Source: Alviniconcha marisindica (Eukaryota; Mollusca; Gastropoda; Provannidae). Taken from it: 64,000 nucleotides of DNA. Shown here in pieces: positions 1 through 12,297 of the stretch. Within the stretch, counting starts at the first letter, position 1. Every line of letters starts with the position of its first letter. Made by a program: the position numbers and the translations under genes. Below the pieces are notes generated by a model, which was not told where the DNA came from, did no database searches, and worked only from the letters and a program-made list of their open reading frames with translations. Location of the stretch: assembly GCA_018857735.1 (NCBI GenBank), contig JABMCL010000460.1, positions 277,501 to 341,500 of the forward strand. The letters run 5' to 3'.

Positions 1-8
1 AGTACAAG

Positions 9-140
9 TCCGAGTCATTGTTTACAACACCCGTCACTCTATGTCGGCAGGAGTACTGCGGGAAAATGAAGTCGAATGAACCGGGAAGGCAGAATCCAAA
101 AACAGGAATAATTCTTGGCAGGAGGCGAAGCGTTTATCTT
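9..140 (+). repeat. Diverged dispersed repeat, copy 1
   Basis: This stretch lines up with 9,361-9,595. Both contain GAGTCATTGTTT, then a GTCACT..TATGT block, then GAATGAACC, then TGGCAG.AGGCGAA in the same order. The second copy has extra sequence in the middle. No coding potential was seen. The element class is not recognised. Confidence 0.5.
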
Positions 141-470
141 CGTGAACTCTGGGTTCTCAGTAATAATTTAAGTTAAAGAAGAACAATTTAAACATTGCAA
201 TATTGCAAGTTCTGTTGCTGGCATGGTTGTGGAATTCTCGGCGATAAGCTGCGTCGTGTGTCATAGTTAAGCTTAACATAATGATACAAGTTCATTCTAC
301 ATAATAAGGATGATTCCAAGGAAAGGGGGTTAGGTAGTTAGATGGGTTTTTTTATTCTAAAGTCCTGTCAACTGCATAAGGTCACCTCGGGACGGAAGAA
401 AGGAGTCGATGACCTGGGTTCCAGTGAAGATTTGAAAGTACTGTTCGAAATATTTCAAATGCACGGCTAC
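141..470. other. No feature seen
   Basis: AT-rich unique-looking sequence. No exon, RNA gene or repeat was recognised before the microsatellite that follows. Confidence 0.4.
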
Positions 471-490
471 ACACACACACACACACACAC

Positions 491-573
<83 letters not shown>

Positions 574-708
574 TCACTCGTACACTTGCACACACACTCG
601 CACACACAAACTCACTCACTCACAAACAAACAAAACAAACAAACAAACAAACACACAGACAGACAGACAGAGAAGAAGAAGGAGAAAGAAAGAAAGAAAG
701 AAAAGGGA
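471..708. repeat. Compound microsatellite (CA)n, (CAAA)n, (CAGA)n, (GAAA)n
   Basis: A run of CA dinucleotides with occasional CACCA interruptions is followed by ACTC, AAAC, CAGA and GAAA blocks. The six-frame reading is open through it only because CA repeats lack stops; the Thr/His or Cys/Val strings are not proteins. From 709 to 1,050 nothing was recognised. Confidence 0.9.
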
Positions 709-1050
709 AAAATCACTTCTTATCTTGGGAACGGGGGGGCGCAAAAAATCCACGTCCAACTGATTGGAATTTACCCCCTTGCCTGTCGCAAGACGCATTT
801 AACGAAGGTAACCTCCCCCTCCACCGTCCCCCTCCACCCCCGCCTTCCAGCTGCGAAGGCGTACTGGGACATACACGACAACCACAGGGAGTGAGTCATG
901 GACCTATAGGTCCATGGAGCACGTGAGCCGTGTATCAACGGGAACACTGTCACACACAAGTCCACGCACTCTGTCAGCAGAAAGCCGGCAGACACCTTTA
1001 ACAGCGAGTTACAATGACTACAATGACTACAAAGCAAGCGCTGGACCTTA

Positions 1051-1611
1051 CGCTATAGTTCATAGTTCAGGAGCTGTGTGAGAGTCGAGGTGGCCGTCCT
1101 GGACTGTCCGTCCTAACGAGCCTTCTGGTTTCCGTGGACGTAAAGCTATATTGAACCATGCTTCGGCATTGGTCACAGCTTGTCCCTAATATGTCAACTG
1201 ACAATGACATCTGAGGACATTAAGCAACACTACCTACCTACGCTATAGTTCATAGTTCAGGAGCTGTGTGAGAGTCGAGGTGGCCGTCCTGGGCTGTCCG
1301 TCCTAACGAGCCTTCTGGTTTCCGTGGACGTAAAGCTATACTGAACCATGCTTCGGCATTGGTCTCAGCTTGTCCCTAATATGTCAACTGACATCTGAGG
1401 ACATTAAGCAACACTACCTACCTACGCTATAGTTCATAGTTCAGGAGCTGTGTGAGAGTCGAGGTGGCCGTCCTGGGCTGTCCGTCCTAACGAGCCTTCT
1501 GGTTTCCGTGGATGTAAAGCTATACTGAACCATGCTTCGGCATTGGTCTCAGCTTGTCCCTAATATGTCAACTGACATCTGAGGACATTAAGCATCACTA
1601 CCTACCTACCT
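1051..1611 (+). repeat. SINE-A, three tandem copies of ~187 bp
   Basis: Three near-identical units start at 1,051, 1,241 and 1,425, each opening with CGCTATAGTTCATAGTTCAG. Each contains GAGCTGTGTGAGAGTCGAGG and TTCCGTGGACGTAAAGC, and ends in CATTAAGCAACACTACCTAC. Single copies of the same element occur elsewhere in both orientations (8,055; 11,762; 12,298; 16,200; 18,985; 28,733), which marks it as a dispersed short element amplified here in tandem. It ends in a (CTAC)n-type tail, as SINEs often do. No tRNA-like head is obvious. The family name is unknown to me. Confidence 0.8.
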
Positions 1612-1920
1612 ACGCTATAGTTACAGCTACGGTCTGCACCAGGGCCTAGCGATGGGAGACCCCATCAACCACCCCGTAAGACTGAAGGAGGAGATGAATG
1701 GGGGTGGAGGGAGGGGGGGGGGGACCAGTCGACGTTAGTTAAAGCTGCACAAAAAAGACAAATGTAGTCAATGAGTGTTCGGTAGTGTTCATTCGTGTCG
1801 CCATAGCTACGGCTGACCACACAAACCACCAGTAAGATCGAAGGAGGAGATGAAGGGGGGGCTAGTCAGCGTTAGTTAAAGCTGCACAAAAAATGACAAA
1901 TGTATTCAACGACTCCCCCC
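1612..1920 (+). repeat. Two diverged copies of a ~150-bp unit
   Basis: A block containing GAAGGAGGAGATGAA, a G-rich run, then GTTAGTTAAAGCTGCACAAA occurs at about 1,626-1,770 and again at 1,805-1,905. It is a local tandem duplication with no coding signal. Confidence 0.6.
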
Positions 1921-2084
1921 ACCACCACCACCACCACCCCTTCTTTTTAACTACAACCTTGCAAAAATGAAAGAACCAGTAACTAAACTTATGAACAAAA
2001 GTGAATAAATGATGTAGGTCAGCGAGCTGGCCTATCAAAAGACCGCAAGAAAACCAGCCGGATTTTTGTTTTTGGTGAGTGACG

Positions 2085-2840
2085 AGTAGATCACTGACGG
2101 GTGGGTTAACGAATGTTGAATCGGTAGGTGGATGGAGGAATGTTGGACCAGTAGGTGTGTGGACGAACGAATCTCTTGGTGGGTGGGAGAACAAACGGAT
2201 CACTGGGTGGGTGGGTGAGTGGACGAATGCTGGCTCACTGGATTGGTGGACGCATAAATCACTAGGTGGCTGGGTGGGCGAATGCTGAATTGGTGGACGA
2301 ATGCTCGGTTGGTTGACGGATAGACGACTGTGTGGTGGACGAATGCTGGATCACTGGGTTGGTGGACGCGTGGATCACTGGGTGGACGAATGCTGGATTG
2401 GTGGACAAATGTTGGGTTGGTGGACGGATGGATGACTGTGTGGTGGACGAATGCTGGATCACTGGGCTAGTGAACGGGTGGAGGACTGTGCGGGTGGATG
2501 AATGACGGATCACTAGGTCGGTAAACAAATGAATCACTGGGTGGGTGGGTGCATAATTACATCATTTGGCGGGTAGTTGAACTGGGTAGAAGGACGAACT
2601 GATCACTGAGTAGGCGGACCAAGGAATCACTGGGGGTGGACCAAAGGATACCAATGGATGACTGGTAGGACGGGAGGGGACAAAAAGAATACTGATTGGT
2701 GGATGATTGGATCACTAGCTGTGTATACGAATAGCTGACTGGATTGGTGGACAAAGAGACCACTGGGTGAAAAGGCGAAAGGACCACTAGCCGGGTGAAT
2801 GAACGGGTCACTGGGTAGACAGTTGCATAGATGGATGAAC
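2085..2840 (+). repeat. Degenerate minisatellite
   Basis: Irregular copies of a ~24-30-bp theme built from GGTGGACGAATGCTGGATCACTGGG-like words run through this stretch. Copies differ by substitutions and small indels, so the array looks old. Open frames within it are repeat artefacts. Confidence 0.75.
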
Positions 2841-3304
2841 GGGTAAACGACTTGTTTTTTTACACCCAGTCAACCAGTACGGTTGTATATCAGGGCGACG
2901 GATGACCGGGAGGAAAGGGTAGCGAGTAAGGAACAAAACTGAGTAAGTAAGTAAGTAACTTGGTGTTTTACGCCCACTCAACGAATAAACTGAGCTGCAC
3001 ACGCTGTGAAGCGGAACGGATCTCAGCGCCATGAACTGCCTGTTCCCACCTGACCCCCCCCCCCCCCCCCCCACCCCCCCACCCCTACCCCTCCTTCAGT
3101 AAAGAATCTTACGTCATCTGCCACCTTGCTCAGACAGCCCGTTCCTCTGACCCGTTTGTCACGACTTGCGCTTCAGCCGTTAGTGCTAATAACGGCCGTG
3201 GAGCTTGACGGTCTTTGGTGCTAGGCCTCACCGATGCCATCAAACCCCGACTGACTTCCCTGCGAAACGAACCTGATTCAATGCTGTCGCTCTCCGCTCC
3301 TCTG
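2841..3304. other. No gene; SINE-tail-like fragment and poly-C run
   Basis: At about 2,868-2,910 the sequence ACCCAGTCAACC..ACGGTTGTATATCAGGGCG is the reverse of a short motif (CCTGATAT..AACC..GGTTGACTGGG) found at several other sites here, for example near 32,130. A homopolymeric C run lies at about 3,053-3,085. No exon was seen. Confidence 0.5.
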
Positions 3305-5372
3305 CTCTCCGTTCACTCAAGGACAAACCACAAGCAGTCATTCTTGTTTCAGACTTTTGCTGTTACTGTCTGTCCACTCAAGGACAAACCACAGGCAGTC
3401 ATTCTTGTTTCAGACTTTTGCTGTTACTTTCTGTCCACTCAAGGACAAACCACAAGCAGTCATTCTTGTTTCAGACTTTTGCTGTTACTTTCTGTCCACT
3501 CAAGGACAAACCACAGCAGTCATTCTTGTTTCAGACTTTTCTGTTACTTTCTGTCCACTCAAGGACAACACTCAGAAAAAGCAGTCATTCTTGTTTCAGA
3601 CTTTTGCTGTTACTTTCTGTCCACTCAAGGACAAACCACAGGCAGTCATTCTTGTTTCAGACTTTTGCTGTTACTTTCTGTCCACTCAAGGACAAACCAC
3701 AGGCAGTCATTCTTGTTTCAGACTTTTGCTGTTACTTTCTGTCCACTCAAGGACAAACCACAGCAGTCATTCTTGTTTCAGACTTTTGTTTACTTTCTGT
3801 CCACTCAAGGACAAACCACAGGCAGTCATTCTTGTTTCAGACTTTTGCTGTTACTTTCTGTCCACTCAAGGACAAACCACAGGCAGTCATTCTTGTTTCA
3901 GACTTTTGCTGTTACTTTCTGTCCACTCAAGGACAAACCACAGGCAGTCATTCTTGTTTCAGACTTTTGCTGTTACTTTCTGTCCACTCAAGGACAAACC
4001 ACAAGCAGTCATTCTTGTTTCAGACTTTTGCTGTTACTTTCTGTCCACTCAAGGACAAACCACAGGCAGTCATTCTTGTTTCAGACTTTTGCTGTTACTT
4101 TCTGTCCACTCAAGGACAAACCACAGCAGTCATTCTTGTTTCAGACTTTTGCTGTTACTTTCTGTCCACTCAAGGACAAACCACAGGCAGTCATTCTTGT
4201 TTCAGACTTTTGCTGTTACTTTCTGTCCACTCAAGGACAAACCACAGGCAGTCATTCTTGTTTCAGACTTTTGCTGTTACTTTCTGTCCACTCAAGGACA
4301 AACCACAGCAGTCATTCTTGTTTCAGACTTTTGCTGTTACTTTCTGTCCACTCAAGGACAAACCACAGGCAGTCATTCTTGTTTCAGACTTTTGCTGTTA
4401 CTTTCTGTCCACTCAAGGACAAACCACAGGCAGTCATTCTTGTTTCAGACTTTTGCTGTTACTTTCTGTCCACTCAAGGACAAACCACAGGCAGTCATTC
4501 TTGTTTCAGACTTTTGCTGTTACTTTCTGTCCACTCAAGGACAAACCACTAGCAGTCATTCTGTTCAGACTTGCTGTTACTTTCTGTCCACTAAGTCAAA
4601 CCACAGGCAGTCATTCTTTTTCAGACTTTGCGTTACTTCTGTCCATCAAGGACAAACCACTGGCAGTCATTTTGTTTCAGCTTGTGTTATCTGTCCCTCA
4701 AGGACAAACCACAGGCAGTCATTCTTTTCAGAGCTTTTGCTGTTACTTCTGCATCAAGACATTACCAAGGCAGTCATTCTTGTTTCAGACTTTTGCTGTT
4801 ACTTTCTGTCCACTCAAGGACAAACCACAGGCAGTCATTCTTGTTCAGACTTTTGCTGTTACTTTCTGTCCACTCAAGGACAAACCACAGGCAGTCATTC
4901 TTGTTTCAGATTTTTTGCTGTTACTTTCTGTCCACTCAAGGACAAACCACAGGCAGTCATTCTTGTTTCAGACTTTTGCTGTTACTTTCTGTCCACTCAA
5001 GGACAAACCACAGGCAGTCATTCTTGTTTCAGACTTTTGCTGTTACTTTCTGTCCACTCAAGGACAAACCACAGGCAGTCATTCTTGTTTCAGACTTTTG
5101 CTGTTACTTTCTGTCCACTCAAGGACAACCAAAGCAGTCATTCTTGTTTCAGACTTGTGCTGTTACTTTCTGTCCACTCAAGGACAAACCACAGGCAGTC
5201 ATTCTTGTTTCAGACTTTTGCTGTTACTTTCTGTCCACTCAAGGACAAACCACAAGCAGTCATTCTTGTTTCAGACTTTTGCTGTTACTTTCTGTCCACT
5301 CAAGGACAAACCACAAGCAGTCATTCTTGTTTCAGACTTTTGCTGTTACTTTCTGTTCACTCAAGGACAAAG
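3305..5372 (+). repeat. 61-bp minisatellite, about 34 copies
   Basis: A unit of about 61 bp containing TCTGTCCACTCAAGGACAAA and CAGTCATTCTTGTTTCAGAC repeats almost perfectly for 2 kb. Some units are 60 bp through loss of a G. Because 61 is not a multiple of three and the unit has no stop in any forward frame, all three forward frames stay open and give 445-, 673- and 671-residue hypothetical readings of the same three peptides in rotation. That is arithmetic, not evidence of protein. Copies at about 4,551-4,775 carry a cluster of 1-2-base deletions not seen in their neighbours. Confidence 0.95.
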
Positions 5373-5836
5373 CACTAGCAAGTCACCCAGGCATGAAAGC
5401 CTCGAAATACTTTTTTTATGTTCCAGCTATTGAATGCAAAGTTGCCGTGTCCATACGGCCACTGACGGATTTTGTGGGAAATCGGGTGGGAACGAGAGAG
5501 GGGTGAACATTGGAGGGGTGAGGGACTTTACCTCCAATTCAACACTTACCGGCTATTATTCAGCTGAAGATGGCCCCCACGTATGGTCACACTGTCCACT
5601 GAATATCAGTTTGCATGTTTTGGTAACTTCTAGCGACTAAGATCAGAGGGCTAATATCAGTTTGCGTGTTTTGGTAGGCACGATCTGACAAGGTAAAGGT
5701 GTGACAGAGCTGGAACATCTTTCGTTCGTGTTCGGGAACGTGAAACACTGTTAGAAATGAATTTTAACGTTCTGTCAAAACACTACTTCTCTTGTACAGG
5801 AAGTTGTAGTAGTTGTTCCACATGCCAGTTCAATGT
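5373..5836. other. No feature seen
   Basis: Unique-looking sequence with a short internal echo (ATATCAGTTTG.ATGTTTTGG occurs at about 5,603 and 5,655). No exon or RNA was recognised. Confidence 0.4.
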
Positions 5837-5950
5837 AAATATCTGTGTAATTATCATTTCATCTATAGGTAACACTCAAATAAGCTTACTGCTTTTGTGT
5901 TTCCTGTACTTATTTGTTGAGCTTATGATTACGATGAATGAATAAACTAT
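5837..5950 (+). mobile_element. Dispersed element 3' end, copy 1
   Basis: This segment is the reverse complement of about 24,285-24,395 with roughly 85-90% identity by eye. Shared words include CTATAGGTAACA, TTCCTGTACTTATTTGTT and TTATGATTAC. Both end in a TGAATAAA-like terminus. An A-rich end on a short dispersed copy suggests the 3' end of a LINE or SINE, but no reverse transcriptase reading frame is attached. Confidence 0.6.
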
Positions 5951-7085
5951 GTTTACACCAACGGGGGAAAGACCAACAACACATTCACAAGCGTAAAACG
6001 ATGATAATGGGGTATCTATTGCACTCGCAATAAATCTAAATATCACTCCTTTTACAGCAGCCACCAAGAGTAACAAACGACATAAAACACTCACAAAAAC
6101 AAACAGAAAAACAAAAAAACTGCGTTGACAAAAGAGAAGCGCTAAGAAGTATTAACCCTTTCTCTGTCAAAGTGTTTGTACCGCAGGGTCTGATTTCGCT
6201 GAGAATTATACCCTCCCCCCCCCCCCCCCCCCCCCCCCCTCCCCGCCCCCTCCAGGCCAGCGAGTCAGAAATGTTCATTCGGAGACCTTTTGTTTTCTCA
6301 TGAGAATGCACAAAAAGACTCGATTCAAGCATCAAATTCGTATGGCATCAAATAGTCAAATTAGTGGGAAGCACTCTTCGTGGGGCGGCGAATGGACGTC
6401 CAGAGGGCAATGAAAGGGTGAATGTCTTGGCCTTGTCGGCGCTCTGATGATCTTACAGCTCCGTGAATTATTCACGTTGCTCCTATTGATTCACAGTCAG
6501 ACGATCCCGCCGTGATGCCACGCGCGTCCATGTACCTACTGGTGAAGCCTGATCCGGTTTCGTTTCCACTTCGTGTCAACAGAGACGAGCACACTAAGGG
6601 AGATTGTACGATCCCTGATGTCGGCGCGTTCATTACATTAGTGCGCGAGTCAGGATGTTGCGAGTTAAATACGAATAACTTCACGCAGGCAGCTTGTAGT
6701 GGCTACTACTAGAGATTACTTATCATCATGACCCATATGGATGAAGAGCAAATAAAGTTAAAGGCGGATAGCCTTTAATCCCATTAGCTGAAGAGTCCAT
6801 CAGTCCGATTCTTGTTTCTCGTAGGAAAATGAGGCTCGAAACGCGTTTAAGTCGGCTGAACAGTCCTATTTGCGCTCCACACATGCCTTCTTCTTTTTTC
6901 TCCATTGTCGTCACCGGTGAGAAGAGAAACGCGATTAAGTGGGCTATTTGCTCTTCATACATACGCCCCCTGTACATGCTGGGTGAATAAGTTTGTCTTG
7001 AATAATTTGATCACGCACAGGTCACCGTAGTTTACCGAAGCCAAGTGGGTCCGAGACACAACGCAAAACGGTGACTATATACAAT
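5951..7085. other. No gene seen; poly-C run
   Basis: Both strands have short open readings at about 6,472-6,712 and 6,726-6,977, with no recognisable domain or splice context. A C homopolymer of about 30 bases lies at 6,211-6,245. Confidence 0.4.
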
Positions 7086-7440
7086 AACAAAATGCCACCA
7101 CTATTACTACTAATAATAATAATAATATAAACAATAATAGTAATAATGATGATGATGATGATAATGGCTATTTTAAGCGCACCATCTCTAAATGAGGCAC
7201 AAGCTCGGCAGGGCAGACTTCAACTTGACACCTGCTACTACTGGGCGTTTCTTTCTGTGATGTGTTTGTAACGCGGTTTTTGTTTTGTTTTGTTTTTTTG
7301 TATAATACTTTATGTAAATTGTTTTGGTAGGACTATGCTCTTACATGTGTATAGAACATCATATTTAGGTTAATATGTATCATGTGAGCGCTCAGGGCGT
7401 TGATGAGCGCATGATAAATGTACATTATTATTATTTTTAT
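7086..7440. mobile_element. Two facing transposon tails with TAA/TTA repeats
   Basis: The left part has (TAA)n/(GAT)n followed by TTTTAAGCGCACCATCTC. The right part has GATGAGCGCATGATAAATG followed by (TTA)n. GCGC next to a TAAAT and ATT-repeat tail is a common 3' end of invertebrate retroelements. Opposite orientations suggest two facing insertions or one element with inverted ends. Confidence 0.4.
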
Positions 7441-7635
7441 TCTGTGCAGTAGCTGCCTTGCTACTTACAGTGACCACAAAAGTACTTTTATCTGTCTTCA
7501 TCATATTAATTACACACGACATTTTGGAAACTACAGATGGACCTTTTTAGAAGACGGGAAGAGGTTTAGGGGGAGTGAACCAGAGTACCCGGAAAAAAAC
7601 TCGCCGAGGACGAGAACAATGATGATTCAGCGATG

Positions 7636-7850
7636 CTAACGTTAACGGCGTTGGCGATATTATTGTTAAATGCATCTGTCGCTGTTATCAACGAAGAAGA
7701 ATATGCAGGTGACGATGACGGGATTATCATAAAATACAGATGCTGCCGTTATTTCAACGAAGAAGAATACGGCGATGGCGATGACGATATTATCATCAAA
7801 TGCATCTACTGCCGTTAAATCAACGAAGAAGAATATGGCGATGTTGACTG
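7636..7850 (+). repeat. Three ~68-bp tandem units
   Basis: The phrase CAACGAAGAAGAATA recurs three times, preceded by GATATTATTGTTAAATGCATC-like sequence. The forward frame stays open through part of it and gives short Glu/Asp-rich readings, which I regard as repeat artefacts. Confidence 0.6.
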
Positions 7851-8054
7851 ACGATGATATCGTGGGGCATCATAGGTTTCATTTTCGGTCAGTTGTATTG
7901 GCATCAAAACCACGAGAAGCCAGCAATGCTCCAAAAGCGAAGCAAGCCGACCTGCAGTATCGACTTTGAAATCACCAAGCGTCGCTAGTTAATGTTACAC
8001 CTTTAATTTGTCATTATCATTAATACTTCATTTGAGGAAGTTCGGACAAGGCTA

Positions 8055-8226
8055 CAGCATAGTTCAGGAGCTGTGTGAGAGACGAGGTGGCCGTCCTGGG
8101 CTGTCCGTCCTAACGAGCCTTCTGGTTTCCGGGGACGTAAAGCTATATTGAACCATGTTTCGGCATTGGTCTCAGCTTGTCCCTAATATGTCAACTGACA
8201 TCTGAGGACATTAAGCAACACTACCT
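8055..8226 (+). mobile_element. SINE-A, single copy
   Basis: This is the same element as at 1,051-1,611. It begins at TAGTTCAGGAGCTGTGTGAG and ends at AAGCAACACTACCTA. It abuts a SINE-B copy immediately downstream. Confidence 0.8.
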
Positions 8227-8235
8227 AAGGCTACA

Positions 8236-8580
8236 GCTTAGAGAGCCGGTTTGGCCTAGTGGTAAGGCGGTAGGCTGGTAAGCGGAAGGACCTCGGTTCG
8301 ATACCGCTTCGGGTCTCCTTTCTCTTCAAAAAGGCTGTGGTTTGTGGACACTGTCTTGTGACTTTGTCCCTCACAATTAATGAAACATTAAAATGGCTCT
8401 CATCGCTGCCCATCTTAATGCAGGAGTCATTCAGGTGGTGACAGTGTCGCGATATGTATATACTCGCCCTCCCTCTCACTCTTCCCCCACCTCCATACCC
8501 CCTTCTCCCCATTCTCCCCGTCCCTAATAAGCCTTATGGTTTCTGTGGACGTTAAGCGCCATGTTTACTTACTTACTAAG
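8236..8580 (+). mobile_element. SINE-B, tRNA-derived SINE
   Basis: The head (8,239-8,320) looks tRNA-derived. It has an A-box-like TGGCCTAGTGGTAAGG and a B-box-like GGTTCGATACC. The body includes CATCTTAATGCAGGAGTCAT. The 3' part is CCTAATAAGCC..TTTCTGTGGACGTTAAGC, ending in TTTACTTACTTAC. Pol III internal promoter boxes plus a short tandem tail define a tRNA-class SINE. Other copies are at 9,930 (+), 12,030 (-) and 14,553 (-). Confidence 0.85.
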
Positions 8581-8883
8581 GCTACAGCGGCTGCAAGAGC
8601 AGCGCTACACATTCCTACCGCTAGGTGCAGTATTTTTGTGAGTCTAAACAATGGTATGGCTGCCAGTGTTTCGGATTTTAACGCGTTCACAGATGATGAC
8701 GCATGCGATTGTATACGCGGGCTGTAGGCGCGGACACCGTAACAGAGTCTGCACTGAAAGCAAACTCTGGGTGAAAAATGCCTTGCCACAACCGGGGAAT
8801 CGAACCTGCGTCAGTACTGCGCCTGGCGTTTCGGTCCCACGCTCTGTACCAACCGACTGTCGCACCCTTTGTCATTGACACGG

Positions 8884-9245
8884 TTCGCTACTCAGTTGAT
8901 ATTTCACACCCAATGAACCACTCAGTTGATATTTCACACCCAATGAACCACTCAGTTGATATTTCACACCCAGTGAACAACTCAGTTGATATTTCACACC
9001 CAGTGAACAACTCAGCTGATCTTTCACACCCAGTGAACAACTCAGTTGATATTTCACACCCAGTGAAACACTCAGTTGATATTTCACACCCAGTGAAACA
9101 TTCAGTTGATATTTCACACCCAGTGAAGCACTCAGTTGATATTTCACACCCAGTGAAACAGTTATTTCACACCAAATGAGCTACTCTGCTGATAATTCAC
9201 ACCCAGCGAAACACTCAGCTGATGTTTCACACCTAGTGAAGCCCG
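8884..9245 (+). repeat. 30-bp minisatellite, about 12 copies
   Basis: The unit contains CTCAGTTGATATTTCACACC followed by CAGTGAACAA or a variant. The period is 30 bp, a multiple of three, so one forward frame and one reverse frame stay open and give 10-residue peptide repeats. No start or splice context supports translation. Confidence 0.9.
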
Positions 9246-9360
9246 AGTGTCACATCTGGGCGAGCAACCTCATACAACCGTCACGGTTGACTGGGCGTTA
9301 AATACCAAGAATCGATCAGTCAGATCAGGACAAATCGGAACCTATCAAATTCAAGAGCAG

Positions 9361-9595
9361 TCTGAGTCATTGTTTTTGACACAAGTCACTTTATGTATTA
9401 GATAATGGCTGGGAAAAATATATATAGTCGAGGTGAGTTTAGTTCAAGGTGGTATCTGGGCGCTCGGAAAAGCCCATATGTGCTCCACCCCGTCTCTCAG
9501 AAGTTTCCCCGATTCCTTCAAATAAGGTTGAATGAACCAAGACTGCAGAAAGTAACAAAGTATAACTCCTGGCAGTAGGCGAAGAACAAACAACA
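9361..9595 (+). repeat. Diverged dispersed repeat, copy 2
   Basis: This is the partner of 9-140. The ordered block matches include GAGTCATTGTTT, TTGAATGAACCAAGACTGCAG and CTGGCAGTAGGCGAA. The class is not recognised. Confidence 0.5.
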
Positions 9596-9929
9596 AAAAA
9601 AGCAAAAAAAAGCCACAAAACCTGTTCCAGGTTTAAATGAGGCGGAGGAGTAGCTCTGGATTCGTTCTTAGCAGAGGGGACCATAATTTATGCATTAGCT
9701 GCACCCAACTGTAGGATCAGTAACACAGAGCTAGATCATCGCGAAGCTCCACACACAGCCATTTCTTCCACTCAAAGGCGAAACCGAAGCTCGATTAAAA
9801 CCTGACACGCCTTCACTCTGCGGGAGGCGCTAGCATTGCGGAACACGGAGAAAGAAGCTAAAGACTTTCAAGCACAACCAACACCCTCGGACTTAAAAAA
9901 CAAACAAACAAAAAAACACCTCTTAAACA

Positions 9930-10256
9930 GCCATGAGCCGGTTTGGCCAAGCGGTAAGGCGTTAGGCTGGTAAGCAGAGGAACCTCGGTTCGAATCTGGT
10001 TCGGCTCTCCTTTCTCTTCAAAAATTGCGGTCTGTGGACACTGTCTTGTGACTTTATCCCTCACACTTAATGAAACATTAAAATGGCTCTCATCGCTGCC
10101 CATCTTAATGCAGGAGTCATTCAGGTGGTGACAGTGTAGCGATACGTATAATAGTCTCCCTCTTTCCCCACCTCTATAACCCTTTCCCCCTTCTCCCCGT
10201 CCCTAATAAGCCTTACGGTTTCTGTGGACGTTAAGCACCATGTTTACTTACTTATA
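9930..10256 (+). mobile_element. SINE-B copy with a well-kept tRNA-like head
   Basis: The head reads GAGCCGG..TGGCCAAGCGGTAAGG and GGTTCGAATC, then TTCGGCTC. The first and last bases (GAGCCG/CGGCTC) can still pair like an acceptor stem. The body and tail match 8,236-8,580 and end in TTTACTTACTTA. It is called a SINE, not a tRNA gene, because the SINE body follows directly and sister copies exist. Confidence 0.85.
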
Positions 10257-10444
10257 GCCATGATGAAAGCATCAAGTAATGCAAGCTAAGTTTCCTATGA
10301 CAAGACACAGTAGGCTAGGGGCGGAGAAATGAAGACACACCCACAGACAGTAGAGAGACTGCATCAATCATGCAGTGAAACCTGTCGACAGATCTGATGC
10401 ACTCTGCCGCTTTGATTTACAGCTTACGTAACGCCAATAACTAA

Positions 10445-10815
10445 ACAGTCGCGAGGGAGAGAGACCTCGAACTCGAAAACTTTCGTTTACAAGGATTGCA
10501 TCTTGGGTTCGGCGAAACCCTGTATAACAACTAGTCCTTGCTAAGCTACTGATGAGTAAAAACAAAATTACACGGCATCATTTAGATACATATATGTGAA
10601 ATATGAATGAGTGAGTAAAGCTTAAAAAAATTACGTGTTTACACAGCGCCAGATGCACAGAGTGCATACACGCACGTAGTGCATACATCGCTCCGCATTT
10701 ACATGCTTCGGTTATACATGTATAAGCATACAGCCAGCAGATAAGCCAACAGAACATCTCATAAATTCATGTAGGCTTCTAGTACTAAATTATTAGAGAC
10801 GAAAACAAAGAGGGA

Positions 10816-10816
<1 letters not shown>
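10445..10816 (+). mobile_element. Dispersed repeat R, copy 1
   Basis: This is homologous in order to 27,924-28,260. Shared blocks are TTTACAAGGATTG, AAACCCTG/AAACCTAA, CCTTGC.AAGCTACT, AAATATGAATGA, CACAG.GTGCATACA and AAGCATACA..CCAGCA. No coding capacity was seen. The class is unknown. Confidence 0.55.

Positions 10817-10893
<77 letters not shown>
10817..10893. repeat. (GA)n microsatellite
   Basis: About 76 bp of GA dinucleotides ending in a short (CGCA)n block. Confidence 0.95.
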
Positions 10894-10894
<1 letters not shown>

Positions 10895-11344
10895 GCACGC
10901 ACGCACGCTAACGAATTAGATGGAAAGTGACGTCTAATCCAGTTATGTCAGCAGACGTGCGATTGATAGACTCGTTGAAACTCAAAACGAGTGATACTGA
11001 CGGAGGAAAAACATATCTGTATCACATCACGACCTGCGCATTGATCAAAGTGTCAAGTAGCTAACTACTCGGCAGCGAGAAGGTAAGAAATAATAATGGA
11101 TGGCTCTTACACGGCGCGACTTTTTATGCATCACTTAGACTCAATGCTAGCACAACACCATTCACGCACATACAATTACATTTAATTATCCTTTCATACA
11201 ATTAGACATAAAATGATATGTCAACCTGGGTTTGTGAACAGACTTGTGTAAACAGGAACGTCTTGAGCTGGGGTCTGAATTCAAACAGCAATGGGGAGAT
11301 TTCACAGACTGGCAGGCAGAGAGAGCGATAAAACTGACCCGTGT

Positions 11345-11650
<306 letters not shown>

Positions 11651-11761
11651 TCTACCAGCAATACGTGTCATAAACAACCCATGCCGCTGGCTGCTGCTAC
11701 CTCGCGGGGAAACGGGTTGTGTGGAGAGAGAGAGAGACAGTCGGGCCTGTAACTTAACCAG

Positions 11762-11925
11762 AGCTCGGGAGCTGTGTGAAAGTCGAGGTGGCCGTCCTGG
11801 GCTTTCCGTCCTAATGAGCCTTACGGTTTCAGTGGACGTAAAGCAACACTGAACCAAGCTCACGCATTGGTATTAGTTTGTCCCTAACATGTGAACCGAC
11901 ATCCGAGGACATTACGCTCCACGTC
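11762..11925 (+). mobile_element. SINE-A, diverged copy
   Basis: It contains GGAGCTGTGTGAAAGTCGAG, CAGTGGACGTAAAGC and CGAGGACATTA, with more substitutions than the 1,051 copies. Confidence 0.7.
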
Positions 11926-12029
11926 ATCATAGCTTAAAGGAGAGAGACGTTGGCTGAATTTGTTCAACGCCGAGTTGTCTCCGGGGAGGTAGTGGCGGGG
12001 ACAGAGATCCCAGGAGGTGGGCAGCGACG

Positions 12030-12262
12030 GGAGGAGGGTAGGGGAACTATACCTAACGCTGCACTGTCACCGCCAGACTGACCCCTGCATTAAGATGGGC
12101 AGCGATGTGAGCCATTTTAATGTTTCATTCATCGTGACGTACAAAGTCATAAGACTGTCCAAAACCACAGCTTCTGAAGAGAAAGGAGGGCCGAAGTGGA
12201 ATCCAACCGAGGTCCTTCTGTTTACTAGCCTAACGCCTTACCGCTAGGCCAAACTCGGGCTC
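12030..12262 (-). mobile_element. SINE-B, 3'-truncated copy
   Basis: In reverse orientation, the tRNA-like head lies at 12,180-12,262 (GAGCCCGAGTTTGGCCTAGC, then GGTTGGATTCC). The body continues to about 12,030, where the usual 3' tail is missing. Confidence 0.7.
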
Positions 12263-12297
12263 ACCGAGTCATTTGATTGATTCAGTGTTACTTGATG